A stretch of 64,000 nt of DNA from Lachnospiraceae bacterium (GCA_017622875.1 JAGAQG010000032.1:1-64000); one strand, 5' to 3'; positions 25,258 through 32,852 are shown, numbered from the stretch's first letter. Program-made: numbers and translations. The notes: generated by a model from the letters alone, not told the origin.

Positions 25258-25287
25258 CCCTGACATAATATGAATTATGTTAGGGCT
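25258..25287 (+). terminator. site C, inverted recombination-like site doubling as a terminator
   Basis: Bases 25261-25280 are the inverted copy of site A. The surrounding CCTGACATAAT/ATTATGTTAGG arms form a hairpin with one G-U pair, followed by CTTTTTTATT on the + strand. It would stop transcripts from the promoter at 25184 in the present orientation. Confidence 0.65.
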
Positions 25288-25315
25288 TTTTTATTCCCTA
25301 TACAACCAGCCCCAG

Positions 25316-26137
25316 TCACTCGATTTTTCTGCGATGTTCGGTGCCGGTGGTCATAATATAAATGCGTGTGGTATCAATGCTGCTGTGGCCTAAGATGTCT
25401 GCCAGTTTCGCAATATCCTTTTCGATTCCATAAAAAGTTCGGGCAAAGAGCTTACGCAGATTGTGTGGGAATACCTTGCTGGGATTTACACCGGCTTCCT
25501 CGCACAGCGCTTTCATCTGCGCCCATATACAACTGCGATTCAAAGGTTTTCCGTTTCGGGTGAGAAAGATCACGCCGGAGCGGATTTTTTCTTTTTTAGC
25601 ATACTCCAACAGCAGCTTTCTCAGCTTGCCGGGAATCAGAATGGTTCGGGTCTTACCCTTACAATTCACAAGGACTTCGCCCTGTTTTACATCTTCAACC
25701 GTGAAGAACTTCAACTCTGAAACACGGATGCCGGTGCCGCAGATCGTCTGCATTACCAGCTGCAGTTGGGGTTTATTTTTTGCCGCTTCCAACAGGCGCA
25801 TATACTCTGCCTTGGACAGTTCCTTTTCTTCGGCGCAGTAGACCTGTTTCTGCTGTTTGATGGCTTTCACCTTGCAATCAGACCAACCGAGAAAGTCCAG
25901 CAGACTGTTCAGACTTGCCAACATGGAATTGATGGAACGCACCGCATATTCTTTGATCTGCAATTCCTTTTTGTAAGCCATCACCACCTCTTTCGTAATT
26001 ACTTCACCACCAACATAAACGACAAAAGCGCGAGCATCCCGGAGATATTTCTCCACGGTTGCCGTGCTTTTTTCTTCCCGGATCAAATATTGGTGATATG
26101 ACTCCATTTGGGTATTTGTAATTTTTCTTTCTTCCAT
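25316..26137 (-). CDS. tyrosine recombinase (XerC/D-like integrase or invertase)
   Basis: This 273-residue protein is complete. An N-terminal SAM-like core-binding domain (about residues 8-90) precedes the catalytic domain, with all active-site residues visible: R138 (GTGIRVSEL), K160/K162, H225 and R228 (HNLRKLF), H251 (ILGHSS) and the nucleophile Y260 (TTRIYIM). The start at 26137 has AGGAGG eight bases upstream. The gene lies 35 bp from site C, so it is the obvious candidate enzyme for inversion of 24929-25280. It also heads the mobilizable-element-like region, so integration/excision is the alternative role. A degenerate paralogue lies at 32223-32852. Confidence 0.9.
   Translation of the reverse strand: MEERKITNTQMESYHQYLIREEKSTATVEKYLRDARAFVVYVGGEVITKEVVMAYKKELQIKEYAVRSINSMLASLNSLLDFLGWSDCKVKAIKQQKQVYCAEEKELSKAEYMRLLEAAKNKPQLQLVMQTICGTGIRVSELKFFTVEDVKQGEVLVNCKGKTRTILIPGKLRKLLLEYAKKEKIRSGVIFLTRNGKPLNRSCIWAQMKALCEEAGVNPSKVFPHNLRKLFARTFYGIEKDIAKLADILGHSSIDTTRIYIMTTGTEHRRKIE
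25398..25423 (+). repeat. 26-bp direct repeat, left copy (inside the intact recombinase gene)
   Basis: This stretch matches 32236-32261 at 25 of 26 positions, same orientation. It encodes the KDIAKLAD segment of the recombinase. The homology of the two recombinase genes ends abruptly at this repeat on the right-hand copy. Confidence 0.65.
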
Positions 26138-26250
26138 TTTTGGTTTCCTCCTGAGATTTACAATCAAATTTGTTCAGTATCCATATTGTACCCAATCTTC
26201 AAACAAATTTGCCGCAAGACACAGCAGGAAAAGCACATTTTCGTTTCTGA

Positions 26251-26349
26251 TACACAGTTGAGCCAACTGATAATCTCAATTATGCGCAGTATAACTGTGT
26301 AAGTCAATGCAAATCCGCAGTTTGACCGGGCAATAATAACCACTGTGTA
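26251..26349. repeat. three ACTGTGTA motifs between the recombinase and the XRE regulator
   Basis: TACACAGTT (26251-26259) and AACTGTGTA (26293-26301) are a perfect 9-bp inverted pair. ACTGTGTA recurs at 26342-26349, near the probable XRE promoter. They could be operator half-sites for the divergent regulator or arm sites of the recombinase. Confidence 0.45.
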
Positions 26350-26391
26350 TTGTAGAATTGTTTACAGAACAATTAGAAGGTGGTGATCTGT

Positions 26392-26700
26392 ATGGAAAGA
26401 GAAGATTTTTGCAAAAGACTGACGCAGCTGCGCATGAATAAAGGCGTTTCTGCCAGAGATATGAGCCTGTCCATTGGCCAGAGTCCCAATTATATTATTG
26501 GCATTGAAGGCGGCAAGAATTATCCTTCGATGGAAACTTTCTTTTATATCTGTGATTATTTCGGGATCACACCAAAAGAGTTTTTTGACTTGGAATCCAC
26601 AAATCCGAGTAAAGCGACTGAATTGATTGAGATCATCAAGTCCCTGCCTAACGACCAGTTGGATCTTTTCATTGCCCTTGGCAAAGCAGTAAAAAAATGA
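26392..26700 (+). CDS. XRE-family transcriptional regulator
   Basis: This 102-residue protein has an N-terminal Cro/C1-type helix-turn-helix (about residues 7-62: LTQLRMNKGVSARDMSLSIG, SPNYIIGIEGG, FFYICDYFGITPKEFF) and a short helical tail. I use the ATG at 26392, eleven bases after AGAAGG; GTG codons upstream extend the frame to 26380. It is divergent from the recombinase gene and so well placed to control it and the element. A GGGAGC/GCTCCC-type hairpin follows at about 26708-26727. Confidence 0.85.
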   Translation: MEREDFCKRLTQLRMNKGVSARDMSLSIGQSPNYIIGIEGGKNYPSMETFFYICDYFGITPKEFFDLESTNPSKATELIEIIKSLPNDQLDLFIALGKAVKK

Positions 26701-26786
26701 TGTAGTTTTCAGCTCCCTGCGGGGAGCTGCTCTATTATAATAATATTTAGAAAGTACGAAGGATAAGATACGTCAGAGAAAACTGG

Positions 26787-26876
26787 CAAGCAATGCTTGT
26801 GGCTATCCACATAGCCCCAAACGCTTGTTGAGGGTTTCCCCCAAGCCCCCATGAGAACGCATGATTTCATCATGCG
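26787..26876. other. structured non-coding region, candidate oriT
   Basis: Three perfect hairpins occur in 90 bases: CAAGC/GCTTG (26787-26799), GGCTAT/ATAGCC (26801-26816) and CGCATGAT/ATCATGCG (26858-26876), with C-rich single-stranded tracts between the last two. The 300-base gap 26701-27003 holds no convincing gene. A cluster of hairpins in an element with a relaxase and MobC suits an origin of transfer, but the nick site cannot be identified. Confidence 0.4.
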
Positions 26877-27003
26877 GCTACGCATCCTTCGGACGCTTTT
26901 TACAGTAGAAAAAACAGATGGATATGTTATGATATTTCCAGAACAGCAGGTACATCTGATCTATTTTTCTATGTCGGATTGCTGCGGCAAAGGAGGTACA
27001 GCG

Positions 27004-27192
27004 ATGGATTATACAATGGATGATGCAAAGAGAATGCTCCGGAGGGTCGCAGAGATTATGCGTGCTGGACTGGCAGAAGATGCGACCGACGAGGACAAAG
27101 CAAAGATGCAAATGCTTGTGTCCAACGATTACCGGGAGGTCAATGCCATGATCGAAAGTTTGCTGGCTCCCGATCCGGAGATAGAAAAATAA
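27004..27192 (+). CDS. small hypothetical protein of the element
   Basis: This 62-residue acidic, helical protein starts at 27004 with a strong AAAGGAGG seven bases upstream; the frame is open further left to 26851 but without a ribosome site. It begins MDYTMDDAKRMLRRVAEIM. I recognise no family and see no membrane segment. It lies alone between the hairpin region and the mobA terminator, convergent with mobA. Small proteins of this kind are common cargo or regulatory genes of mobilizable elements. Confidence 0.6.
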   Translation: MDYTMDDAKRMLRRVAEIMRAGLAEDATDEDKAKMQMLVSNDYREVNAMIESLLAPDPEIEK

Positions 27193-27241
27193 ACTTTGGA
27201 GATAAATTTTAAGACGTTTTAATAAGCCAATAACTAAAAAA

Positions 27242-27287
27242 TGAGCCACGACTACTACTCTATTTTCGGAGCAACAGTCGTGGCTCA
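27242..27287 (-). terminator. intrinsic terminator after mobA
   Basis: A perfect 12-bp stem (TGAGCCACGACT/AGTCGTGGCTCA) is followed by TTTTTTAG on the minus strand, directly after the stop at 27290. Confidence 0.85.
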
Positions 27288-27289
27288 AT

Positions 27290-28681
27290 TTATCGCTGTT
27301 CTTGTTTCTTCTGTTCTTCTTCCATACCGAGCATACAATCCACGTTAGATTTGACGGTAAGCAGTTCCCGCATTTCATCACGGGCTTTTCGGAACTCACC
27401 AAAGGCTTGCTTCTTTTCCTCCAGCAATCGGGCATACTCTGCATCAAGGCTTTTCTTTGTGGGGATCTTTGTCAGCCCCAACTCGTCAAAGGCTTTCTTT
27501 GCAGCCTTATGAAGAATAATATCCGATTCGTGCTCCGCAAGGTACTTCTTGGAGTATCCAGACTTCCGGTAGGCCACATACACCTCACGGGTTTTGGAAT
27601 AGTTGATGATATGTGTTCTAAGAACTGCGACTTCTGCCATGCGAGCTTCCGTTGCCTTGATCTGTGCCGACAAGGTATTATGCCTGCTGGTTGCTTCTTC
27701 GGTTTTCTTTTTCAGGGCATTGTATTCCAGAAGGTTATGATCGGTCAGGTAGTTCATAGCCTGTGCCATCTGCTTCAGGTTATAAACCTTTGCCCACCGA
27801 GCATATCCAACACCTTTTCTTTTCAATCTCGTCTGAAGATCAATAAGCAGATTGACCTTGGGATTCTCCGCAGCAACAGACTTCTTCCTGCGGGGGTTAT
27901 GTTCTTTCTCACCGGATAGAACATCCAGCAATTCATCCTTGGAATAGCCATCGCCCAGCGTGTCCAGGCGGATAAAACGCTTCTGATCTTTTCAGCGGAA
28001 CGCAAGTTGCTTCCCTTCCTTGATTTCATAACCAGCATCTTTCAGTAACTGCAACAGCGCATCCAAATCATCCGGTTTCTGCGCAAGAGCATTGTCAATG
28101 GCTATTCGTAGCAATTCTCGATGGGAAGGCTTGGCCTGATCGCCTAACCACTTATCGTAGCTCTGACTATGACCCTTTGAATTCTCTACAATGGAATACC
28201 CATTTTCAATACAGATGGTGTCATTCAGCCTGCGAACTGCTTTCGTACTGCCCCAAAAGTTCCGGAACTTCCGGTCACACTCCAGGGTCGTGGAGTTCCA
28301 TATAATGTGATTGTGTATGTGCTTCTTGTCAATGTGCGTACAGACAATGTAAGCATGATTGCCCTTTGTGAATCGCCTTGCCAGTTCCTGTCCAAGTCGG
28401 TTTGCTTCTTCGGGGGTAATCTCGCCGGGAACAAAAGACTGCCGAAGGTGATATGCAATTACATTATCACTGCCACGATCCCGACCGGTCTTTCTCTGGT
28501 ATAGCTGCTTCGTGTATAGAAATTCGGCATCTGCTATTTTACTGTTACATTGGAAACAGGTAATCAGCCTGCCATTATCCGTCTTTTGCGGATTTGCAAC
28601 ATAGTCGATGATGTCGCTGATTGCCTGACCAACCGTGCGCCCCTTACCGGCATGGAGCGGCATAATTCGTGTGGTAGCCAT
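27290..28681 (-). pseudogene. mobA: MobA/relaxase gene with an in-frame TGA
   Basis: Read through, this would be a relaxase of about 463 residues. The start at 28681 follows GGGAGG. The N-terminal part has the relaxase fold: HAGKGRTVGQAISDIIDYV, the conserved AYHLRQSF, and the metal-binding HIDKKHIHNHIIWN. The frame is cut by TGA at 27992-27994, after KQLAFR; the same frame continues at once with KDQKRFIRLDTLGDGY, which is conserved sequence, and runs to 27290. One base change (GGA to TGA is the simplest) explains it. The first 230 residues keep the nicking domain, so a truncated relaxase could still cut DNA. The C-terminal coiled part would be lost unless the stop is read through. Confidence 0.8.
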
Positions 28682-28706
28682 AATACGTTCCCTCCCTTCC
28701 AACGAA

Positions 28707-28733
28707 AAGGAGCAGCCATCACGACTGCTCCTT
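28707..28733 (-). terminator. terminator-like hairpin before mobA
   Basis: A 9-bp perfect stem (AAGGAGCAG/CTGCTCCTT) followed by TTTTCGTT on the minus strand. It overlaps the stop codon of the gene at 28719 and may reduce transcription into mobA. Confidence 0.5.
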
Positions 28734-29159
28734 AGGTATATTGCTATTCTGTTTTTGTGATTTCAACTGTGCGGTGCGTTCCACATCTACATAATGCGTT
28801 GCGTATTCCCGTTCAATTTCCGGTCTGCCACTTTTACTGAACCGAAGTGGGATCACAGGCTTGTGTCCCTGCCCGTTTTTCTTCTGAACGCCCCACTGCT
28901 TATAATAGCAAAACGACGGTTTCAGATTCTGCTTTTTGGCATAGATCCGGATCTGATGCATGATAAAGGACAGCTTGCGAAGATTGACAGTACAAACGCT
29001 CTCCAGATAGCTGACTTTTCCGAAACGCCATAATTCATACTGCTTCTTGGGCAGCACACCAACATCCATCAGCACATCCACAGGGGCAGCATAACCACGC
29101 TCTTTACATTGCCTGTACATTGCAGAATGAACAGCACCAATCAACTGCGCATCATTCAT
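28719..29159 (-). CDS. hypothetical mobile-element protein
   Basis: This is a 146-residue basic protein. The N-terminal half (NDAQLIGAVHSAMYRQCKERGYAAPVDVLMDVGVL) looks like a short helical DNA-associated domain. The C-terminal half is rich in Lys/Arg. I recognise it only as a type of protein found between AlbA_2/ATP-binding and relaxase genes in Clostridia elements. Its start overlaps the end of the 29152-30675 gene by 8 bases, so the two are translationally coupled. Confidence 0.6.
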   Translation of the reverse strand: MNDAQLIGAVHSAMYRQCKERGYAAPVDVLMDVGVLPKKQYELWRFGKVSYLESVCTVNLRKLSFIMHQIRIYAKKQNLKPSFCYYKQWGVQKKNGQGHKPVIPLRFSKSGRPEIEREYATHYVDVERTAQLKSQKQNSNIPKEQS

Positions 29160-30675
29160 TCTTGTTCTCTACCAAACAAATCTTCTGATTTCTGGAATGG
29201 ATACGTTCCGGTTCCGAATACACAACTTTTCCTTCGGCAATCAGTTCCTTTATGGCCTTGGTGATTGTACCGGATACTTTCGCATATCCCATGGCCGCTG
29301 CCAGCTCCGTTGCCGGGAGATTTCCAGAAGTCTCCAGCGTGTCCAAAATCAGCAGTTTGATTTCTGCAAGGGTTCTTCTTTTTGCCTTGCCCTGGGACGG
29401 AACGGTATTGTCAGCATGAAGGAAACTGTCGTGAACCGGAAGAATGACTGTGAAATAAGTTCTCTCCGCATCCGTTTCAAAAATCGGTGGTTGTGAACCA
29501 TTGGTTTCCATTGCCCGCAGTATCGTGGGGATACCGGTGTTGCGTCCTTCTACCAGCTTCAGTTCCTTCAGGAAGTCACCAATACGGCGATTGCGATACC
29601 GTCTGGAAATCATGCGCCGGTTCTGGATGTCCTCATCAGAAATTGTCCGGTCAGGCCCCGGCAGGCTGGTAATTTCCATGCGGTCAGGTGTAATCATAAC
29701 CGTGATCGGCTCTCCGATCTGATACGACTTGTGATAAATGGCGTTGGACAAAGTTTCTTCCACAGCATCATAGGGATAGTTATATATCCGTACTGCTTCA
29801 GCCTGTCCGGAAATCTTCGTCACCTTTTCCTTAATAATATAGTTCTTGATATAGCTCAGTGCGTCCCGCAGCTGGCGATCCAGCGGCCCGGTGAAAACCT
29901 TTTCCGTCATCCCGATGCCGGTAGGGTCAGGCTTATCGACAACCTCAATACGGGCATAGGGGAAGAACGATTCCGGCTGTTCATTAAAGAACATCAGACC
30001 TACATTCAGCGGACGCCGCATCTCAGAGGGGCCGCCAATCAGCCGCATGGATGTGGCGATTTCTTCCACGGGTCTGCGCAGAGAAGCACTGTGAAGATCA
30101 CTTCCCACCGTATGCAGGAACTCAGAAATCAGGCTGGACTTCATATCCTCCACCCGTGCCATCAGGTTTGCCCGGTCATCGTAAGGCTGGTTGTTTGCCA
30201 GCAGAATCAATTCCTTTTCTTCCAGAGCGTTGGCACGGATGCTGTTGGACATTTTGCGGATGTAGTATGCCTTCTCCGCTTTCTTTGCCTTTTCCGTAGG
30301 GAACGCCACCGGACACTTATACGGTCTGTCAGGGCCACCCGGCACCCACAGTACAATAATTTCCTTGCCGTCAAAGGTGGTCTGCTCCACGATGGGGATG
30401 TACCTGGGTTCGATCAGATTGCACTTTTGCAGCAGTTCTTTGTTAATACGGTCGATGGAACTCTTTTCAAGGCCCCGGATTGGGAACTTGGGCATACCAT
30501 CTTCCTCGTCGATGCCGATGATGATATAGCCGCCGCCCCAGTTGTCAATATCATTGGCAAAGGCACAGATAGAGTGCAGGATCGGCTCCGGATTCCAGTC
30601 ACCTTTGTATTCCACACGGGCGTTCTCTACCACCCGGCGATTGATCAAATCAGATATATTGATTGGTAATGGCAT
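29152..30675 (-). CDS. AlbA_2 (Schlafen AAA_4)/ATP-binding protein
   Basis: This is a 507-residue protein. The N-terminal AlbA_2 (Schlafen AAA_4) domain spans about residues 12-130 (VEYKGDW, ICAFANDIDNWGGGYIIIGIDEEDG). A middle region with ATP-binding-like features (EETLSNAIYHKSY, RNTGIPTILRAM, about 310-400) resembles the RecG-like C-terminal domain of this family. A C-terminal winged helix (about 435-495, LLILDTLETSGNLPATELAAAMGY) follows. Such proteins are seen as putative regulators or DNA-binding factors on mobile elements, and their role is not settled. AGGAGG supports the start. Five 12-bp repeats lie just upstream. Confidence 0.85.
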   Translation of the reverse strand: MPLPINISDLINRRVVENARVEYKGDWNPEPILHSICAFANDIDNWGGGYIIIGIDEEDGMPKFPIRGLEKSSIDRINKELLQKCNLIEPRYIPIVEQTTFDGKEIIVLWVPGGPDRPYKCPVAFPTEKAKKAEKAYYIRKMSNSIRANALEEKELILLANNQPYDDRANLMARVEDMKSSLISEFLHTVGSDLHSASLRRPVEEIATSMRLIGGPSEMRRPLNVGLMFFNEQPESFFPYARIEVVDKPDPTGIGMTEKVFTGPLDRQLRDALSYIKNYIIKEKVTKISGQAEAVRIYNYPYDAVEETLSNAIYHKSYQIGEPITVMITPDRMEITSLPGPDRTISDEDIQNRRMISRRYRNRRIGDFLKELKLVEGRNTGIPTILRAMETNGSQPPIFETDAERTYFTVILPVHDSFLHADNTVPSQGKAKRRTLAEIKLLILDTLETSGNLPATELAAAMGYAKVSGTITKAIKELIAEGKVVYSEPERIHSRNQKICLVENKNE

Positions 30676-30710
30676 TGTCTGCCTCCTCTCTGGACAAGTA
30701 AAGCGAGCGT

Positions 30711-30771
30711 TCTTTCCCTTTAACTCACTCTCTAACTCTCCCTTTATCTCACCCTTTAACTTACCCCTTTA
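30711..30771 (-). repeat. five 12-bp iteron-like tandem repeats
   Basis: Read on the minus strand the units are AAAGGGGTAAGTT, AAAGGGTGAGAT, AAAGGGAGAGTT, AGAGAGTGAGTT and AAAGGGAAAGAA. The period is 12 bp (13 for the first). They sit 36 bp upstream of the AlbA_2 gene. Iterons of this size bind replication initiators or repressors; autoregulation of the downstream gene or a replication/transfer site are both possible. Confidence 0.6.
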
Positions 30772-30861
30772 TTTTAGCAGATATACGAAAATAATCAATA
30801 GATTTTGCAAAGTCTCAGAACAACAAATGCTCCAATACCACCTGGCACCGGAGCATTTCCG

Positions 30862-30951
30862 TCATTTGTTTTGTTCCCTATCATGCCGACCCATAAGCAA
30901 GCCGACAAAAAATGTGATGATTGAGAAGATTATAACCCGGAGAACATTCAT
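30862..30951 (-). CDS. very small membrane protein (DUF3789-like)
   Basis: This 29-residue peptide consists of a single hydrophobic helix (VIIFSIITFFVGLLMG) and a charged tail RHDREQNK. It starts at 30951 with AGAGAGGA seven bases upstream. Size and layout match the small DUF3789-type proteins found in Firmicutes conjugative and mobilizable elements, next to a CD1845-like gene. Function unknown. Confidence 0.5.
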   Translation of the reverse strand: MNVLRVIIFSIITFFVGLLMGRHDREQNK

Positions 30952-30964
30952 TGCCAGTCCTCTC

Positions 30965-31246
30965 TTACCAAGACAGGATAGCACAGCGCAGATCCTGTAC
31001 CTTACCGATCATCCATGCCGCTGCCATCGGAAGTCCCATCGGACTTGCGACAAAAGCAAGGACAAAAAGGATCACAGCGTTCTGCACATTGCCGGAGATC
31101 AGAACCAGCAGGCCAAGCAGACCAATCAGCGTACCGGCAAGGCCGAATACAAAAGAGGAACAGTAAAGGATTGCAGAGCAAATCCAAACGAACAGCGTCA
31201 ATACCAATGTGACGGGAGCCATCAAAATCTTAAAAAGCACCTTCAT
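30965..31246 (-). CDS. CD1845-like small membrane protein of mobile elements
   Basis: This 93-residue protein is almost entirely hydrophobic with three predicted helices (about residues 8-30, 34-52 and 56-82). AAGGAGG upstream of 31246 fixes the start. The sequence resembles the CD1845 family carried by Clostridia integrative elements, of unknown function. It lies 13 bp before the 29-residue gene and is probably co-transcribed with it. Confidence 0.7.
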   Translation of the reverse strand: MKVLFKILMAPVTLVLTLFVWICSAILYCSSFVFGLAGTLIGLLGLLVLISGNVQNAVILFVLAFVASPMGLPMAAAWMIGKVQDLRCAILSW

Positions 31247-31342
31247 GGGAAAACCTCCTTGTGCGTAATCATTGTTTCTTATCTACTTTAATTTTACCGT
31301 ACCTGGATATATTTTCAAGGATGCGCAGAACAAAAGAAAAAG

Positions 31343-31384
31343 AGCGGAGGGAGCGACGGTATAAACTCCGTTTCTCCCTCCGCT
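31343..31384 (-). terminator. intrinsic terminator after mobC
   Basis: A perfect 11-bp stem (AGCGGAGGGAG/CTCCCTCCGCT) followed on the minus strand by CTTTTTCTTTT, just past the mobC stop at 31405. Confidence 0.85.
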
Positions 31385-31404
31385 GCATGGGGTTTTTAGT
31401 CCAT

Positions 31405-31746
31405 TTACGAGATTTTACCCAGCTGGGTCAATATCTCTTTCATCCCGGCTAAGAGGGCATCTTGTTTTTGGAGTATATCTTCCAAGTCCGCATCGTAAAT
31501 GCGCCCGGTTTCATGCACTCGACGGGTCGGCTGATTGATGTTGTTACTGGTGTAGCGCAACAGGGTAAGCATTTCTTTGATTTCAGGCATATCCAGATTT
31601 ATCACATATCCGTCAATCGCCATCTTCCGCAGATAGGCTTCTCTGTTCTTCGTCCCAACTTGGGACATTTTCTTTTCGATCAATTCAAGCTGATGTTGCG
31701 ACACACGAAAATTCAGCTGAATATCGCAGGTTCTTTTCGCCGCCAT
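31405..31746 (-). CDS. mobC: MobC relaxosome protein
   Basis: This 113-residue protein has an N-terminal ribbon-helix-helix-like part (IQLNFRVSQHQLELIEKKMSQVGTKNREAYLRKMAIDGY, about residues 9-48) and the MobC signature LRYTSNNINQPTRRVHETGRIY. MobC proteins bind near oriT and help the relaxase open the DNA. It starts 4 bp after the stop of the DUF3849 fragment, so the two form one unit, ended by the terminator at 31343-31384. Confidence 0.85.
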   Translation of the reverse strand: MAAKRTCDIQLNFRVSQHQLELIEKKMSQVGTKNREAYLRKMAIDGYVINLDMPEIKEMLTLLRYTSNNINQPTRRVHETGRIYDADLEDILQKQDALLAGMKEILTQLGKIS

Positions 31747-31750
31747 ATTC

Positions 31751-32284
31751 TTATCTTTCCTGTGTATGCTTCTTAGGACTGGTAGTTCTGGTAGTGTCCG
31801 GGGCAGTTCTTAACTTGTCACGAACCGAGGGTTTCTTCTCCAAGTCCTGCTGAACTTTACGGGCTTGCTTCAGGAACAGGTCAGTCAAACCGGGATGACT
31901 GTCCACCACGAAGTAACAATTACGGTCGGTTCCCCAAGGATCGGGGTTAGGAGGAATCACTACGGTCGCTGCCCAGGCTTTATTGTCCGGAGAAAAACGA
32001 GCGTCCCAATCCTTCTGCTTCACCGTGTTGGCAAGCACATACATCATGCGTTCCATTCCGAACTCTTCCAGCACCTGATTGACAGCTTTGCTCCCCAGCC
32101 GGTTATCACGGTAGTGTTCCCGGATGGCCGCTTCAATCGCTTCCTTGCAAGCGATATTTGCTTTTCTGGAAGCACGATATTGGTCAAGTTCGTTGTTTTC
32201 CGCAGCCTGGGATGCGGGATACTTATAAACGGGAATCTGCCAGCTTCGCAATATCCTTTTCCATATTATAAAAGGTCTTGGCAA
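31751..32284 (-). pseudogene. DUF3849-domain gene, 5' end replaced by recombinase sequence
   Basis: From residue 17 of this frame onward (IPVYKYPASQAAENNELDQYRAS) the sequence is a DUF3849 domain, a mobile-element protein of unknown function, ending in a Thr/Pro-rich tail. The first 16 residues are not part of the family; they come from reading the end of the second recombinase gene in another frame (32236-32284). The natural start is therefore lost, and this is the scar of a recombination event. A short functional product may still be made if an internal start is used. Confidence 0.7.
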
Positions 32285-32852
32285 AAAGCTTCCTTAAATT
32301 ATGCGGAAAGACTTTTTTGGGATTTACCTTTGCAGCCATACACAGTTTTTTCATCCTGGACCAGATATTGCTGCGATTAAGTGGTTTTCCATTTTTTGTC
32401 CGAAACAAAATTCCTTCTGAAATCTTATTTCTCTTTGCAAAATTCAAAAGCATTTTTCTTAATTTGCCGGGAATCAGAATCGTTCGATTCTTATTTTTAC
32501 AGAAAATATGAATTTCTCCCGTTCTGACCGCTTCTACTGTAAAATAGGAAAGCTCAGATACCCTGATTCCTGTTCCGCAGATTGTCTGCAAAATCAATTC
32601 TAACTGTGGCTGTTCTTTTGCAGCTTCCAAAAGCCTCATATATTCTGACTTTGACAGCTCTTTATCTTCCGGACAATAGGTCATTCTCTGTATCTTCAGA
32701 TTTTTTACTCTGCAGTCTTCCCATCCCATAAAACGGAAAAAGGCATGTATATCTCTTACATATTTTTCTATCGTAGCCTTACTCTTCTCTTCTTCCTGTA
32801 AGTAGGATTCAAATTGTACAAAATCCTGTGATGTGATAATCTTACTGCGCAT
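32223..32852 (-). pseudogene. degenerate tyrosine recombinase, paralogue of 25316-26137
   Basis: The product has 209 residues against 273 for the intact paralogue. Two lesions are visible by comparison: about 40 residues of the core-binding domain are missing between DIHAF and FMGWEDC, and the C-terminus stops after KDIAKLAD, losing the His of the LGHSS motif and the nucleophilic Tyr. The Arg (GTGIRVSEL) and HNLR motifs remain. It cannot be an active recombinase. The rest of the sequence is well conserved with the intact copy, so it once was the same kind of enzyme. Confidence 0.8.
32236..32261 (+). repeat. 26-bp direct repeat, right copy (junction with DUF3849)
   Basis: This is the partner of 25398-25423. 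To its left the sequence is DUF3849, to its right recombinase, so it marks the breakpoint. Confidence 0.65.

Larger units (their letters stand above)
24929..25280. promoter_or_regulatory. putative invertible promoter (phase switch) of the sipW operon
   Basis: Sites A and B (+ orientation) and site C (inverted) bracket 300-350 bp that contains a strong promoter now directed rightward, away from sipW. The tyrosine recombinase gene starts beyond site C. Inverting A-C would place the -10 near 25000-25005 facing the sipW start at 24757, giving a leader of about 240 bases. I therefore read the sequenced state as OFF. The repeats, promoter and recombinase are seen directly; the switching is inferred from the layout. 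No gene is present in this stretch. Confidence 0.7.

Noticed and set aside
27992-27994. TGA as a recoded sense codon or selenocysteine codon in mobA
   Set aside because: All other genes use the standard code, relaxases have no Cys at this place, and no SECIS-like hairpin is evident immediately downstream. A nonsense mutation is simpler.
30711-30771. CRISPR array
   Set aside because: The 12-bp units are contiguous with no unique spacers, so this is an iteron-like tandem repeat. I saw no CRISPR array or cas gene anywhere in the window.
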